From Brevibacillus aydinogluensis (GTDB lineage Bacteria > Bacillota > Bacilli > Brevibacillales > Brevibacillaceae), in NCBI RefSeq assembly GCF_031954365.1, contig NZ_JAUSVZ010000004.1: a DNA stretch of 64,000 nucleotides; one strand, written 5' to 3'. Each line of letters opens with the position of its first letter. Positions within the stretch are counted from its first letter, which is position 1. Shown here one piece after another: positions 49,387 to 56,862 of the stretch. Position numbers and translations under genes: made by a program. Below the pieces are notes generated by a model. The model searched no databases. It saw only the letters and a program-made list of their open reading frames with translations, and was not told where the DNA came from.

Positions 49387-49683
49387 ATGGGGCAACTGAC
49401 ATTGATCTCCCGCACCGGCACCCATCAACTGCCCGTGGAAACCGATGTGACAATCGTGTCCATCGCCAAACGGCACAAGCTGGGGTGGGGATACGCCTGT
49501 GAGCGGGGAATATGTGCCCAGTGCCGGACGCTGGTGCAGGAAGGAGCCGACTGCCTCAATGAAGTGACAAAGGAGGAGAAGCTGCGGCTTCGCAAGGCAG
49601 AGCGAGCGGAAGGATACCGTCTGGGCTGCCAAATCCAAATAGTCAGACAGGGGCGCGTGACATTGGCGCACCGTCCGTATTGA
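49387..49683 (+). CDS. 2Fe-2S ferredoxin, first of a tandem pair
   Basis: The 98-residue protein has the plant-type ferredoxin fold with the ligand pattern CERGICAQC (Cys-x5-Cys-x2-Cys) and a final Cys in LGCQIQI. It carries one 2Fe-2S cluster and should act as a cytoplasmic electron carrier. ATG 49387 has GAAGGAGGG upstream. The next gene, another 2Fe-2S protein, starts 15 bases after its stop. No partner oxidoreductase is encoded nearby. Confidence 0.85.
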   Translation: MGQLTLISRTGTHQLPVETDVTIVSIAKRHKLGWGYACERGICAQCRTLVQEGADCLNEVTKEEKLRLRKAERAEGYRLGCQIQIVRQGRVTLAHRPY

Positions 49684-49698
49684 CAGGGGGCTGACAGC

Positions 49699-50043
49699 GT
49701 GGGAAAACTGACGTTTTTGCCCTCGGGAAAAAGCGTAAAGACGCGGCCGGGCCAACTGGTCACAAGTGCAGCCATGGCGGCGCGGGTCGTCATCCCGCAG
49801 CGGTGCGGCGGACACGCTTCCTGCCTGATGTGCCGCATCATCGTGGAAAGCGGACGCTTGTCTGAACCGTCGCCGTTGGAGCGGCGCAAGATGCCGGAAG
49901 ATGATATCCGCAAAGGCATCCGGCTGGCCTGTCAGGCGAAAACCACCGGGCAGGACTGCACGGTGCGTATCCCGGAGAGCCGATGGAAGTCGGTCGTTCG
50001 GGCGGCGCTGGAGTCGCAGCGCGCCCAGCAAGAAGAATGGTAG
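49699..50043 (+). CDS. 2Fe-2S ferredoxin, second of a tandem pair
   Basis: The 114-residue protein has the ligand pattern CGGHASCLMC and a further Cys in LACQAKTTG, so it also holds a 2Fe-2S cluster. It differs clearly from its neighbour, with a hydrophobic LVTSAAMAARVV loop before the ligands and a longer basic C terminus (residues about 95-114). GTG 49699 is used, with GGGGG upstream. It is followed by the YphF-like lipoprotein gene after 15 bases. Function unknown. Confidence 0.82.
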   Translation: MGKLTFLPSGKSVKTRPGQLVTSAAMAARVVIPQRCGGHASCLMCRIIVESGRLSEPSPLERRKMPEDDIRKGIRLACQAKTTGQDCTVRIPESRWKSVVRAALESQRAQQEEW

Positions 50044-50058
50044 CAAGAGGTGTAACAG

Positions 50059-50787
50059 GTGATGTGGCAAACATGGCACACTGCGTTGCGGCTGCCGGTA
50101 ATGCTGGCGGTCTTGTCTGTCCTGCTGGGCGGTTGCCTGTATCCGGAAGAACGGAAAATGGAGAACCAGATTCCCAGCGAATTTTATCTGGAGGCAACGC
50201 AAAAAGCGGTGGAACAGTACCAACAAGACACGGGCGTGCTGCCGATTGTGACGAAACCGGCGGATACGCCGATCTTCGAGAAGTACGAGCTCGATTTTCG
50301 CAAAATGATGCCCAAATACCTGCCGGATGCGCCGGGCAACTCGTTTGAAAAAGGCGGCGTATACAAGTACGTGCTGATCGATGTGGAAACCAAGCCAACC
50401 GTTCGGCTGATTCATTTGGGCGCTGTCAGCAAAGTGGCCGACGTGCAGAGCGCCGTCAACAACTTCGTGCGGAATTACGGCAAGCTGCCGATCAAAGCTG
50501 ATCTCGGCAACGGCTATTACTCCATCGATTTTCAGAAGATGTCCATGCAGGACGTGCAAGTCATGTCGACGGAAGGCAACTATCTGCTCCCGCTCGTCAT
50601 GAATGCCAAAGGTGAAGTTGGCATCGATTACGCTGCCGACATCGCCAACATCCTGCGCAGCAAAAAAGCGGAGGTCATGGAGAATACCGACCCGCGGTAC
50701 GTGATGGCGCGTCATTCCATGTTCGTCCCGGCCAAGTCGTTTCCCTACGAACTGGTGGACGGCGAACCCCGCCTGCAGAAACTGTAA
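50059..50787 (+). CDS. yphF: YphF-like lipoprotein
   Basis: The 242-residue product has a lipoprotein signal peptide with lipobox LLGGC at about residues 22-26 (Cys26), so it is anchored to the outer face of the membrane. The mature domain has no recognised motif. Size and place next to spoIVA match B. subtilis YphF. GTG 50059 or ATG 50062 may start it; AGAGGTG lies upstream. A terminator follows, so the ferredoxins and this gene probably make one unit separate from spoIVA. Confidence 0.78.
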   Translation: MMWQTWHTALRLPVMLAVLSVLLGGCLYPEERKMENQIPSEFYLEATQKAVEQYQQDTGVLPIVTKPADTPIFEKYELDFRKMMPKYLPDAPGNSFEKGGVYKYVLIDVETKPTVRLIHLGAVSKVADVQSAVNNFVRNYGKLPIKADLGNGYYSIDFQKMSMQDVQVMSTEGNYLLPLVMNAKGEVGIDYAADIANILRSKKAEVMENTDPRYVMARHSMFVPAKSFPYELVDGEPRLQKL

Positions 50788-50799
50788 AAAGGCGCACAG

Positions 50800-50828
50800 G
50801 CGGCTTGCTCCTGCAGCCGCCTTTCTCA
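50800..50828 (+). terminator. Terminator of the ferredoxin-yphF unit
   Basis: AGGCGGCT and AGCCGCCT pair around a 9-base loop, followed by TTCTC; the T-run is short. Confidence 0.6.
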
Positions 50829-51012
50829 TGTGAATAAATCCCGCCCGCCTTGATGCGGATGATTCCCGGCTGCACAGACTGCTGTCTGCAGGGGAGTCGT
50901 TTTTCGCAGGTCCGGGCGGTTATTTTTTTGTTCTAGCGCGGTGGGGCGCACATATACATGTATTGTCCACGATTCTAGTACGAGATTCTCGGGAAAATAC
51001 TGACGGTCAGGG

Positions 51013-51038
51013 ATAATTCGGAAAAATGGTCATAGTGT
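51013..51038 (+). promoter_or_regulatory. Possible sigma-E promoter of spoIVA
   Basis: ATAATT at 51013-51018 and CATAGTGT at 51031-51038 roughly match the sigma-E boxes, with a somewhat short 12-base spacer, 30 bases before spoIVA. B. subtilis spoIVA is under sigma-E. The remaining 200 bases upstream (50830-51012) show no gene. Confidence 0.35.
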
Positions 51039-51067
51039 ATCAATAGACAAATAGGAGGAGGTCATCG

Positions 51068-52549
51068 ATGGTGGAACGAGTCGACATCTTTAAAGACATT
51101 GCCGAACGGACGGGTGGGGATATTTACCTGGGCGTCGTGGGACCTGTCCGGACGGGAAAATCGACGTTTATCAAACGATTCATGGAACAGGTCGTCATTC
51201 CCAACATCCAGTCGGAGGCGGAGCGGATACGCGCCACGGATGAACTGCCGCAGAGCGCGTCCGGCCGAACAATCATGACGACGGAACCCAAATTTGTTCC
51301 GAATCAGGCTGTACAGGTAAACGTGACGGAAGGGCTCAGCATCAACGTTCGGCTCGTCGACTGCGTCGGTTATACTGTGCAGGGCGCGAAGGGTTTTGAA
51401 GACGAAAACGGCCCGCGCATGGTCAACACGCCGTGGTACGAGGAGCCGGTTCCATTCGAGGAAGCGGCTGAAGTGGGAACGCGCAAGGTCATTCAGGAAC
51501 ACTCCACCATCGGAATTGTCGTCACCACGGACGGGAGCGTTGCGGAGATTCCACGCAGCAGTTACATCGAAGCGGAAGAACGGGTCGTGGCCGAACTGAA
51601 GGAAGTCGGCAAGCCGTTTGTCATCCTGGTCAACTCCACCCGCCCCCGTTCGGAAGAGACGCAAGCCCTGCGGATGGAACTGCAGGAGAAATACGACGTA
51701 CCGGTGCTGGCCCTGTCTGTGGACCACATGACGGAAAATGAAATCCTGCTTTTGATGCGGGAAGTGCTGTTCGAATTCCCTGTGCACGAGGTAAACGTGA
51801 ATCTGCCCAGTTGGGTAATGGTACTGGAAAATGGACACTGGCTGCGCCAAAACTACGAAGAAGCGGTACGGGAGACAGTGAAGGACATTCGCCGCCTGCG
51901 CGACGTGGACCGGGTCGTCAGCTATTTCAACGAGTACGATTTTGTAGAACGGGCAACTCTGGCCGGAATGCACATGGGGCAAGGGATTGCCGAAATCGAC
52001 CTGTACGCGCCGGACGAACTGTACGACCGTATCCTGATGGAAATCGTCGGCGTCGAAATCAACGGAAAGGATCACCTGCTGAAAATCATGCAGGAATTTG
52101 CCCATGCCAAGCGGGAGTACGATCAGGTGGCGGAGGCGCTGCACATGGTCCGGACGACCGGCTACGGCATCGCCGCACCGTCGCTGCACGAGATGACCTT
52201 GGACGAACCCGAATTGATTCGCCAAGGACCGCGTTTCGGTGTGCGCCTGAAAGCGACGGCTCCGTCGATTCACATGATTCGCGTCGACGTGGAGTCGGAA
52301 TTCGCGCCGATCATCGGCACCGAAAAGCAGAGCGAAGAACTGGTCCGCTATCTGATGCAGGACTTCGACAGAGACCCGCTGTCGATCTGGAACTCGGACA
52401 TTTTTGGCCGCTCACTGCATTCCATCGTGCGGGAAGGCATCCAGGCCAAGATCACGATGATGCCGGACAACGCCCGCTACAAGCTGCAGGAGACCTTGGG
52501 GAGGATCATCAACGAAGGATCGGGCGGACTTATCGCAATCATTCTGTAA
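51068..52549 (+). CDS. spoIVA: Stage IV sporulation protein A
   Basis: SpoIVA is the ATPase that polymerises on the outer forespore membrane and forms the base of the spore coat. The 493-residue product has the Walker A box GPVRTGKST near residues 24-32 and the family-wide N terminus MVERVDIFKDIAERTGGDIY in part. The middle domain follows, and the C-terminal part needed for localisation by SpoVM ends SGGLIAIIL. ATG 51068 has AGGAGGTC upstream. It stands alone between two terminators. Confidence 0.96.
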   Translation: MVERVDIFKDIAERTGGDIYLGVVGPVRTGKSTFIKRFMEQVVIPNIQSEAERIRATDELPQSASGRTIMTTEPKFVPNQAVQVNVTEGLSINVRLVDCVGYTVQGAKGFEDENGPRMVNTPWYEEPVPFEEAAEVGTRKVIQEHSTIGIVVTTDGSVAEIPRSSYIEAEERVVAELKEVGKPFVILVNSTRPRSEETQALRMELQEKYDVPVLALSVDHMTENEILLLMREVLFEFPVHEVNVNLPSWVMVLENGHWLRQNYEEAVRETVKDIRRLRDVDRVVSYFNEYDFVERATLAGMHMGQGIAEIDLYAPDELYDRILMEIVGVEINGKDHLLKIMQEFAHAKREYDQVAEALHMVRTTGYGIAAPSLHEMTLDEPELIRQGPRFGVRLKATAPSIHMIRVDVESEFAPIIGTEKQSEELVRYLMQDFDRDPLSIWNSDIFGRSLHSIVREGIQAKITMMPDNARYKLQETLGRIINEGSGGLIAIIL

Positions 52550-52593
52550 GCGAAAAATCGGGCGTGAAGTCCTACGAAAGGCAGGGCAAACAG

Positions 52594-52624
52594 AGGCTCC
52601 CGGCGGGACGGGAAGCCTTTTTTT
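52594..52624 (+). terminator. Terminator of spoIVA
   Basis: AGGCTCCCG (52594-52602) pairs with CGGGAAGCCT (52609-52618, one bulged A), then a long T-run. Confidence 0.8.
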
Positions 52625-52657
52625 CTTGGATTTCGCTTAAATTCGACAGGAGGGGGC

Positions 52658-52686
52658 TTGAATTTGCGGGAACAGTGTATTACTAT
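52658..52686 (+). promoter_or_regulatory. Sigma-A promoter of the HU gene
   Basis: TTGAAT at 52658-52663 and TACTAT at 52681-52686 are 17 bases apart. The remaining leader to the start (about 110 bases) is unusually long and AT-rich. Confidence 0.6.
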
Positions 52687-52798
52687 ATGCTTGTCAGAGC
52701 GGTAAAAACACCCAATCATGTGTATAAAACGATTGGTTTCGGTTAAGAAAAGTAGTAATACCAACGATGTGGCGCACATTGAGGGGAGGTGAAAAGAA

Positions 52799-53071
52799 AT
52801 GAATAAAACTGAACTGATTGCAAAAGTGGCTGAGACCACCGAACTCACCAAGAAAGATGCTACCAAAGCTGTTGATGCAGTTCTTGATGCAATTGCGGAA
52901 GCACTGAAAAACGGAGAGAAAGTACAACTGATTGGTTTCGGTAACTTCGAAGTTCGCGAGCGTGCGGCTCGTAAAGGTCGCAACCCGCAAACCGGCGAAG
53001 AGATCGAGATCGCTTCCAGCAAGGTACCGGCATTCAAGCCTGGTAAACAACTCAAGGACTCCATCAAATAA
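52799..53071 (+). CDS. hup: DNA-binding protein HU
   Basis: HU is the histone-like protein that bends and compacts DNA. The 90-residue product shows the classic helical N terminus and the DNA-binding arm GRNPQTGEEIEI with the conserved Pro. It corresponds to B. subtilis hbs, also located between spoIVA and mtrA. GGGGAGGTG makes a strong ribosome site, and codon use shows the lower GC of highly expressed genes. Confidence 0.97.
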   Translation: MNKTELIAKVAETTELTKKDATKAVDAVLDAIAEALKNGEKVQLIGFGNFEVRERAARKGRNPQTGEEIEIASSKVPAFKPGKQLKDSIK

Positions 53072-53101
53072 TCGTTACATCGGTTAACGAAACTCTTACA
53101 T

Positions 53102-53135
53102 AAAAATCCACATTGATGAAATGTGGATTTTTTTC
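53102..53135 (+). terminator. Terminator of the HU gene
   Basis: AAAAATCCACATT (53102-53114) pairs with AATGTGGATTTTT (53120-53132) around a 5-base loop, then more T residues. Confidence 0.9.
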
Positions 53136-53169
53136 ACGTTCTCAGATGCTTCACGATATGTGGATCGTT

Positions 53170-53198
53170 TTGTTTTTTTCTGGGGAATGTGATAAGAT
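53170..53198 (+). promoter_or_regulatory. Sigma-A promoter of folE
   Basis: TTGTTT at 53170-53175 and TAAGAT at 53193-53198 are 17 bases apart. A transcript starting here would exclude the in-frame ATG at 53197 as start codon. Confidence 0.5.
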
Positions 53199-53235
53199 GG
53201 GCTTGTTTCATCCGCTGGAGAGGGAGGTTTTGTCA

Positions 53236-53802
53236 TTGAAAGAGGTCGATCTGGAGAAAATTCAACAAGCGGTCCGCATGATCATCGAAGCAATCGGTGA
53301 CAATCCGGATCGGGACGGATTGCTGGATACGCCCAAACGGGTGGCGAAGATGTACGCGGAAGTCTTTGAAGGCATGAGGGTAAACGAAGAAGAGTTTTTC
53401 GAAACCGTGTTTAGCGAAGACCACGAAGAGATGGTGCTGGTAAAAGACATACCGTTCTACTCCATGTGCGAACACCATCTCGTGCCCTTCTTCGGCAAGG
53501 CTCATGTTGCGTACATCCCTCGCGGCGGCCGCGTGGTGGGCTTGAGCAAGCTGGCTCGGGCCGTCGAAGCGGTAGCCCGCAGACCGCAGCTGCAGGAGCG
53601 CATTACCTCGACCGTAGCTGACGCGATCGTCCGCAAGCTGGACCCGCACGGCGTGGTTGTAGTCGTGGAAGCGGAGCATATGTGCATGACCATGCGCGGA
53701 GTGAAAAAGCCGGGTTCCAAAACGGTGACCTCTGCGGTGCGCGGCATCTTTGCCCATGACGCAGCAGCGCGTGCAGAAGTATTCAGTCTCATACGTACAT
53801 AA
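53236..53802 (+). CDS. folE: GTP cyclohydrolase I
   Basis: FolE (MtrA in B. subtilis) turns GTP into dihydroneopterin triphosphate, the first step of folate synthesis. The 188-residue protein has the zinc site MCEHHLVPF and EAEHMCMTMRG, and GLSKLARAVEAVARRPQLQE in part visible as GLSKLARAVE. TTG 53236, eight bases after AGGGAGG, gives the usual N terminus LKEVDLEKIQQ. In B. subtilis mtrB follows directly, but here two tRNA genes and a lytic transglycosylase come between. Confidence 0.94.
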   Translation: MKEVDLEKIQQAVRMIIEAIGDNPDRDGLLDTPKRVAKMYAEVFEGMRVNEEEFFETVFSEDHEEMVLVKDIPFYSMCEHHLVPFFGKAHVAYIPRGGRVVGLSKLARAVEAVARRPQLQERITSTVADAIVRKLDPHGVVVVVEAEHMCMTMRGVKKPGSKTVTSAVRGIFAHDAAARAEVFSLIRT

Positions 53803-53840
53803 CGTGCATAACTTGGAAGTAGAAATAAGACGGAAAGGTA

Positions 53841-53869
53841 TTGACACCCTGGTTAAAATATTGTATAGT
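53841..53869 (+). promoter_or_regulatory. Promoter of the first tRNA-Pro
   Basis: TTGACA (53841-53846) and TATAGT (53864-53869) with a 17-base spacer, a strong sigma-A promoter 14 bases before the tRNA. Confidence 0.85.
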
Positions 53870-53882
53870 ACAGATGTACAGT

Positions 53883-53959
53883 CGGGATGTGGCGCAGCCC
53901 GGTAGCGCGCACCCTTGGGGTGGGTGAGGTCCAGGGTTCAAATCCCTGCATTCCGACCA
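53883..53959 (+). tRNA. tRNA-Pro (GGG), copy 1
   Basis: The 77-base sequence folds as a tRNA with acceptor arms CGGGATG and CATTCCG, D stem GCGC/GCGC, anticodon stem CACCC/GGGTG around loop TTGGGGT (anticodon GGG), T stem CAGGG/CCCTG and encoded ACCA end. It reads CCC and CCU proline codons. It has its own promoter and terminator. Confidence 0.96.
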
Positions 53960-53978
53960 TCTACTTCTATCATGGAAG

Positions 53979-54021
53979 AACGCCTCTTGTCCAAGCAGTT
54001 TGGCACGAGAGGCGTTGTTGT
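53979..54021 (+). terminator. Terminator of the first tRNA-Pro
   Basis: AACGCCTCT (53979-53987) pairs with AGAGGCGTT (54008-54016), followed by GTTGTTTT. Confidence 0.7.
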
Positions 54022-54118
54022 TTTCGGGTTGAAACAGCCTCAGCTGTGTGCGCATGTCGCTGAAACGGAACGGCTCGGCATGTACGCAAATTTTTGCACG
54101 TTTTTTTCCATGATTCTC

Positions 54119-54148
54119 TTGCCAGATTGGGTATGCTTCCCTTATAAT
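54119..54148 (+). promoter_or_regulatory. Promoter of the second tRNA-Pro
   Basis: TTGCCA (54119-54124) and TATAAT (54143-54148) with an 18-base spacer, 29 bases before the second tRNA. Confidence 0.75.
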
Positions 54149-54177
54149 AGTCGTTGTTCCGCACAAGAATGTTACGT

Positions 54178-54254
54178 CGGGATGTGGCGCAGTCCGGTAG
54201 CGCGCACCCTTGGGGTGGGTGAGGTCCAGGGTTCAAATCCCTGCATTCCGACCA
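54178..54254 (+). tRNA. tRNA-Pro (GGG), copy 2
   Basis: A second tRNA with the same fold and anticodon GGG, identical to copy 1 over its 77 bases except one D-loop position (C to T in the AGCCCGG segment). It also has its own promoter and terminator, so the pair arose by duplication of the gene rather than as a polycistronic cluster. Confidence 0.96.
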
Positions 54255-54262
54255 TATCAAGC

Positions 54263-54302
54263 AAAACGTCTCTGCTGGAATCATCCGGCGGAGACGTTTT
54301 TG
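54263..54302 (+). terminator. Terminator of the second tRNA-Pro
   Basis: AAAACGTCTC (54263-54272) pairs with GAGACGTTTT (54291-54300), then TTT. Confidence 0.75.
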
Positions 54303-54322
54303 CTTTCCTGCCAAATTGGCTA

Positions 54323-54351
54323 TTGGCTTCCTGATTTTTCTTTCCTATAAT
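54323..54351 (+). promoter_or_regulatory. Promoter of the lytic transglycosylase gene
   Basis: TTGGCT (54323-54328) and perfect TATAAT (54346-54351) with a 17-base spacer, 36 bases before the start. Confidence 0.7.
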
Positions 54352-54387
54352 GAGAAATGAAGACAAGCGAGGAAAGGTTGTTCCCGA

Positions 54388-55071
54388 ATGAAGATGTCCG
54401 TATCGTTTCAGCCATATCTCCCCATCACAACGCAGCCCCGGATCGCAGGTACGGGCACGTCTCTCGATCCGCTCGCCGGGGACGCGCAGTTTGCCGACCT
54501 GCTGCAGGCGGAACTGGCCAGCGGTCAACGTGTCATTGCCGCCGAAGAGATACTGGCCGAACTGGACGGCTCTCCCGACTGGGAGTTTGACCGGGCCTTC
54601 GGCGAGGCGATGCCGCGCGACGCGGAGAAGACGGCGAACACATCCGTCAGCCGACAGTCTATCTTAAACAAAATCAGCGATGTCGCCCGCACGTTCGGGG
54701 TGGATGAAAATCTGGTCAGGGAAGTGGTTCGGGCAGAGTCCAACTTTAACCCCAATGCCGTTTCCCGTGCAGGGGCAAAAGGGCTGATGCAGTTGATGGA
54801 CAGCACGGCGCGGGCGATGCACGTGCGAAACGTATACAACCCCGATGAAAATCTGGCGGGGGGCACCAGGTACCTGCGCAGCCTGCTCGATAAGTACGAC
54901 GGAAATGTGAAGGTCGCCCTGGCCGCCTACAATGCGGGTCCCGGTCGGATTGACCGCTTGGGCATCGACACCGACGAAGAGCTGGAAGCCCGGTACGATC
55001 AACTGCCTCGTGAGACCCAGCGCTACGTTGCGAAAATCATGCAACGGTTGAACAGCGGCGGGACATCATAG
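54388..55071 (+). CDS. Lytic transglycosylase, SLT domain
   Basis: The 227-residue protein has a C-terminal Slt-type lysozyme-like domain (about 95-225) that cuts peptidoglycan between MurNAc and GlcNAc. The catalytic Glu lies in VRAESNFNP, followed by GLMQLMDSTA and the NAGPG motif. There is no signal peptide or membrane segment, so export is unclear; similar proteins without signals occur in Bacillus phage-like and flagellar contexts. The N terminus (1-90) is polar and variable. Its insertion here separates folE from mtrB. Confidence 0.85.
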   Translation: MKMSVSFQPYLPITTQPRIAGTGTSLDPLAGDAQFADLLQAELASGQRVIAAEEILAELDGSPDWEFDRAFGEAMPRDAEKTANTSVSRQSILNKISDVARTFGVDENLVREVVRAESNFNPNAVSRAGAKGLMQLMDSTARAMHVRNVYNPDENLAGGTRYLRSLLDKYDGNVKVALAAYNAGPGRIDRLGIDTDEELEARYDQLPRETQRYVAKIMQRLNSGGTS

Positions 55072-55105
55072 AGGTAGCAGTTCAGCAGGGTAAGGAGGAA
55101 ACAAG

Positions 55106-55336
55106 GTGGCACAGTCCCCCTATACGCAGCAAGACTACTTTGTCGTCAAAGCAAAGGAAAACGGCGTTCACGTCATCGGCTTGACACGCGGTTCCGACAC
55201 GCGTTTTCACCACACGGAAAAGCTGGACAAGGGCGAGGTAATGATCGCCCAGTTCACGGAACACACGTCCGCCATCAAGGTGCGCGGCAAAGCAGTGATC
55301 TACACTCACCACGGCGTGATCGAAACGTCGGAGTAA
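55106..55336 (+). CDS. mtrB: trp RNA-binding attenuation protein (TRAP)
   Basis: TRAP forms an 11-subunit ring that, with tryptophan bound, winds trp leader RNA around itself and stops trp operon expression. The 76-residue protein keeps the core DYFVVKAKENGVHVIGLTRG in part, HHTEKLDKGEV, AQFTEHTSAIKVRGKA, which includes the RNA-contacting Lys and Arg and the tryptophan-binding Thr residues. GTG 55106 has AAGGAGGAAAC. folE, its usual partner, is about 1.3 kb upstream. Confidence 0.96.
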   Translation: MAQSPYTQQDYFVVKAKENGVHVIGLTRGSDTRFHHTEKLDKGEVMIAQFTEHTSAIKVRGKAVIYTHHGVIETSE

Positions 55337-55359
55337 AAGCAGGCATAGCCTGCTTTTTT
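55335..55359 (+). terminator. Terminator of mtrB
   Basis: AAAAGCAGGC (55335-55344) and GCCTGCTTTT (55348-55357) form a 10-base-pair stem that overlaps the mtrB stop codon and ends in a T-run. Confidence 0.85.
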
Positions 55360-55392
55360 GTTTTGTACAATGGTGGTGAGGAGGGATGTCTC

Positions 55393-55908
55393 ATGCCTCG
55401 CAGGCTGCTGGCCGCCATTGCCGTCTCCACGCTGCTCGCTCTCACGCTGTCGCTTGTTCCCGGGGTGACCTGGAACCAACCCGATATACCCGCGTTCCAG
55501 GCGTCTCGCCCGGTCGATCTGAGCGAGCAAAATGTGGTGGATTTATTTACTTTCATGTCGACTCATTATAATATTAAGCGTGTAAAATGGGAAAATCCGT
55601 CGGTTCATGTCGATTTGGCCGTTTCCTCCGGTCAGCGTGCGGAACTGCCGCTTGTATACCGCGATTTTTACGTCTTGGTGCGCGATCTGTTTCGGTTGAC
55701 TGCAAATGTGGAGCAGGTCTACATCCGCCTGTTGGAAGTTGAACCCGATACGCCTGCCCCCAAGCTCCTGATCGCCGTCGAAGCCCAGCGCAAGGACAAG
55801 TCAGCCTACGAAACGCCGCCGGAGCAGATTGCCGATCTGGAATCGCACATCAGAGCCCGTTTTTCCGTACGTATCGACCCTTATTTTTACCGGAGAGTTA
55901 GTCCCTGA
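55393..55908 (+). CDS. Anchored or secreted protein of unknown function
   Basis: The 171-residue product has a signal-anchor-like N terminus (about 2-25, LLAAIAVSTLLALTLSLV) and a soluble domain with Val/Leu-rich strands near 45-160. No motif is recognised. GAGGAGGG precedes ATG 55393. It lies between mtrB and the heptaprenyl synthase genes, a position where B. subtilis has no obvious counterpart. Confidence 0.6.
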   Translation: MPRRLLAAIAVSTLLALTLSLVPGVTWNQPDIPAFQASRPVDLSEQNVVDLFTFMSTHYNIKRVKWENPSVHVDLAVSSGQRAELPLVYRDFYVLVRDLFRLTANVEQVYIRLLEVEPDTPAPKLLIAVEAQRKDKSAYETPPEQIADLESHIRARFSVRIDPYFYRRVSP

Positions 55909-56022
55909 CCAAAGAAGTGTGGTATGATTGTAGGGACGGACTTTTTGCCGGGTCCCGGCGAGAACGTGAAAGTGAACGGAAACAGGCACCTACCAGGTTG
56001 AACCGCTTGTGGAGGAGGACGC

Positions 56023-56856
56023 ATGAACAAAGAACAGACCACATATGTAGACGAGGTTCGAGCGATCATCGACCAGATCTGCCAAAGTATCACCCATTCG
56101 TTTGTTGAACAATATGTCGATGTTCCGGCCATAGCGGAAAACCGGCTTGCGCTGTTGTACCTGTTTCTGCTGGAGCGGGGCATGACCAAGGAACGGGCGC
56201 GGACGTTCACCATGTCAACAGCCCTTGTTCAGTTGGGTCTTGACATGCACGAGAACGTGAAAAATTCCTATGACAATTCGCTGGCGGCAGAGCGCAACCG
56301 GCAGCTCACCGTTTTGGCCGGCGACTACTACAGCAGCCGGTACTACCAAATGCTTGCCGAAGCTGGTGAAATGGAAGCGATACAAGTGCTGTCGGGCGCC
56401 ATCCAGCGGGTAAACGAAGCGAAAATGAAGCTGTACATGGCGGAACGCGACGGCCGGTTGTCGTCCGACGAGTACCTGACGCTGCGGACGGAAATCGATA
56501 CGGGGCTGTACGTGGCTATCGTGGACAAGTATGCGGACAATGAAGAAACGCGCCGGTTTTGGACGGCCCTGTTTGCAGAGACGGCGGCCGTGGAGAACAT
56601 GCTGGGCGAGTGGGAGCAGTTAAAGTGGCAACAACAGGTTCCCTTTGGCTTCTCCCGCTTTCTGTTGCAAAAACCGGGAGCGACGATCGCCCAGGTGGCG
56701 GCGGCTCTGGAAGCAAAAGCGATGGAACTGATGAGCATCTGTGAACAGCTGGTTCGTTCGCTGCATCCGCCGGAGACCCGTCACGTGCTGACGTGGATCA
56801 CATCCCGTTACTCGCACCGCGTCAACCGGCTGAAACGGGTCATTGAGGAGTTGTAA
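56023..56856 (+). CDS. hepS: Heptaprenyl diphosphate synthase component I
   Basis: HepS is the small, non-catalytic subunit that, with HepT, makes heptaprenyl diphosphate, the tail of menaquinone-7. The 277-residue helical protein fits the HepS family (VLAGDYYSSRYYQMLA, SAIQRVNE-like stretches) and has no DDxxD. ATG 56023 has GGAGGAGG upstream. It is first in a run with menG and hepT, as in the B. subtilis gerC operon. Confidence 0.88.
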   Translation: MNKEQTTYVDEVRAIIDQICQSITHSFVEQYVDVPAIAENRLALLYLFLLERGMTKERARTFTMSTALVQLGLDMHENVKNSYDNSLAAERNRQLTVLAGDYYSSRYYQMLAEAGEMEAIQVLSGAIQRVNEAKMKLYMAERDGRLSSDEYLTLRTEIDTGLYVAIVDKYADNEETRRFWTALFAETAAVENMLGEWEQLKWQQQVPFGFSRFLLQKPGATIAQVAAALEAKAMELMSICEQLVRSLHPPETRHVLTWITSRYSHRVNRLKRVIEEL

Positions 56857-56862
56857 ATCCAG

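Noticed and set aside
49255..50829. 524-residue minus-strand ORF across the ferredoxin and yphF genes
   Set aside because: It runs antisense through several well-supported genes with good ribosome sites and shows no recognisable domain.
51062..52273. 403-residue minus-strand ORF opposite spoIVA
   Set aside because: Antisense shadow of a highly conserved gene; no motif.
53883..54254. 77-base direct repeat as a mobile-element or attachment signal
   Set aside because: Both copies are complete tRNA-Pro genes; no integrase or terminal repeats are present.
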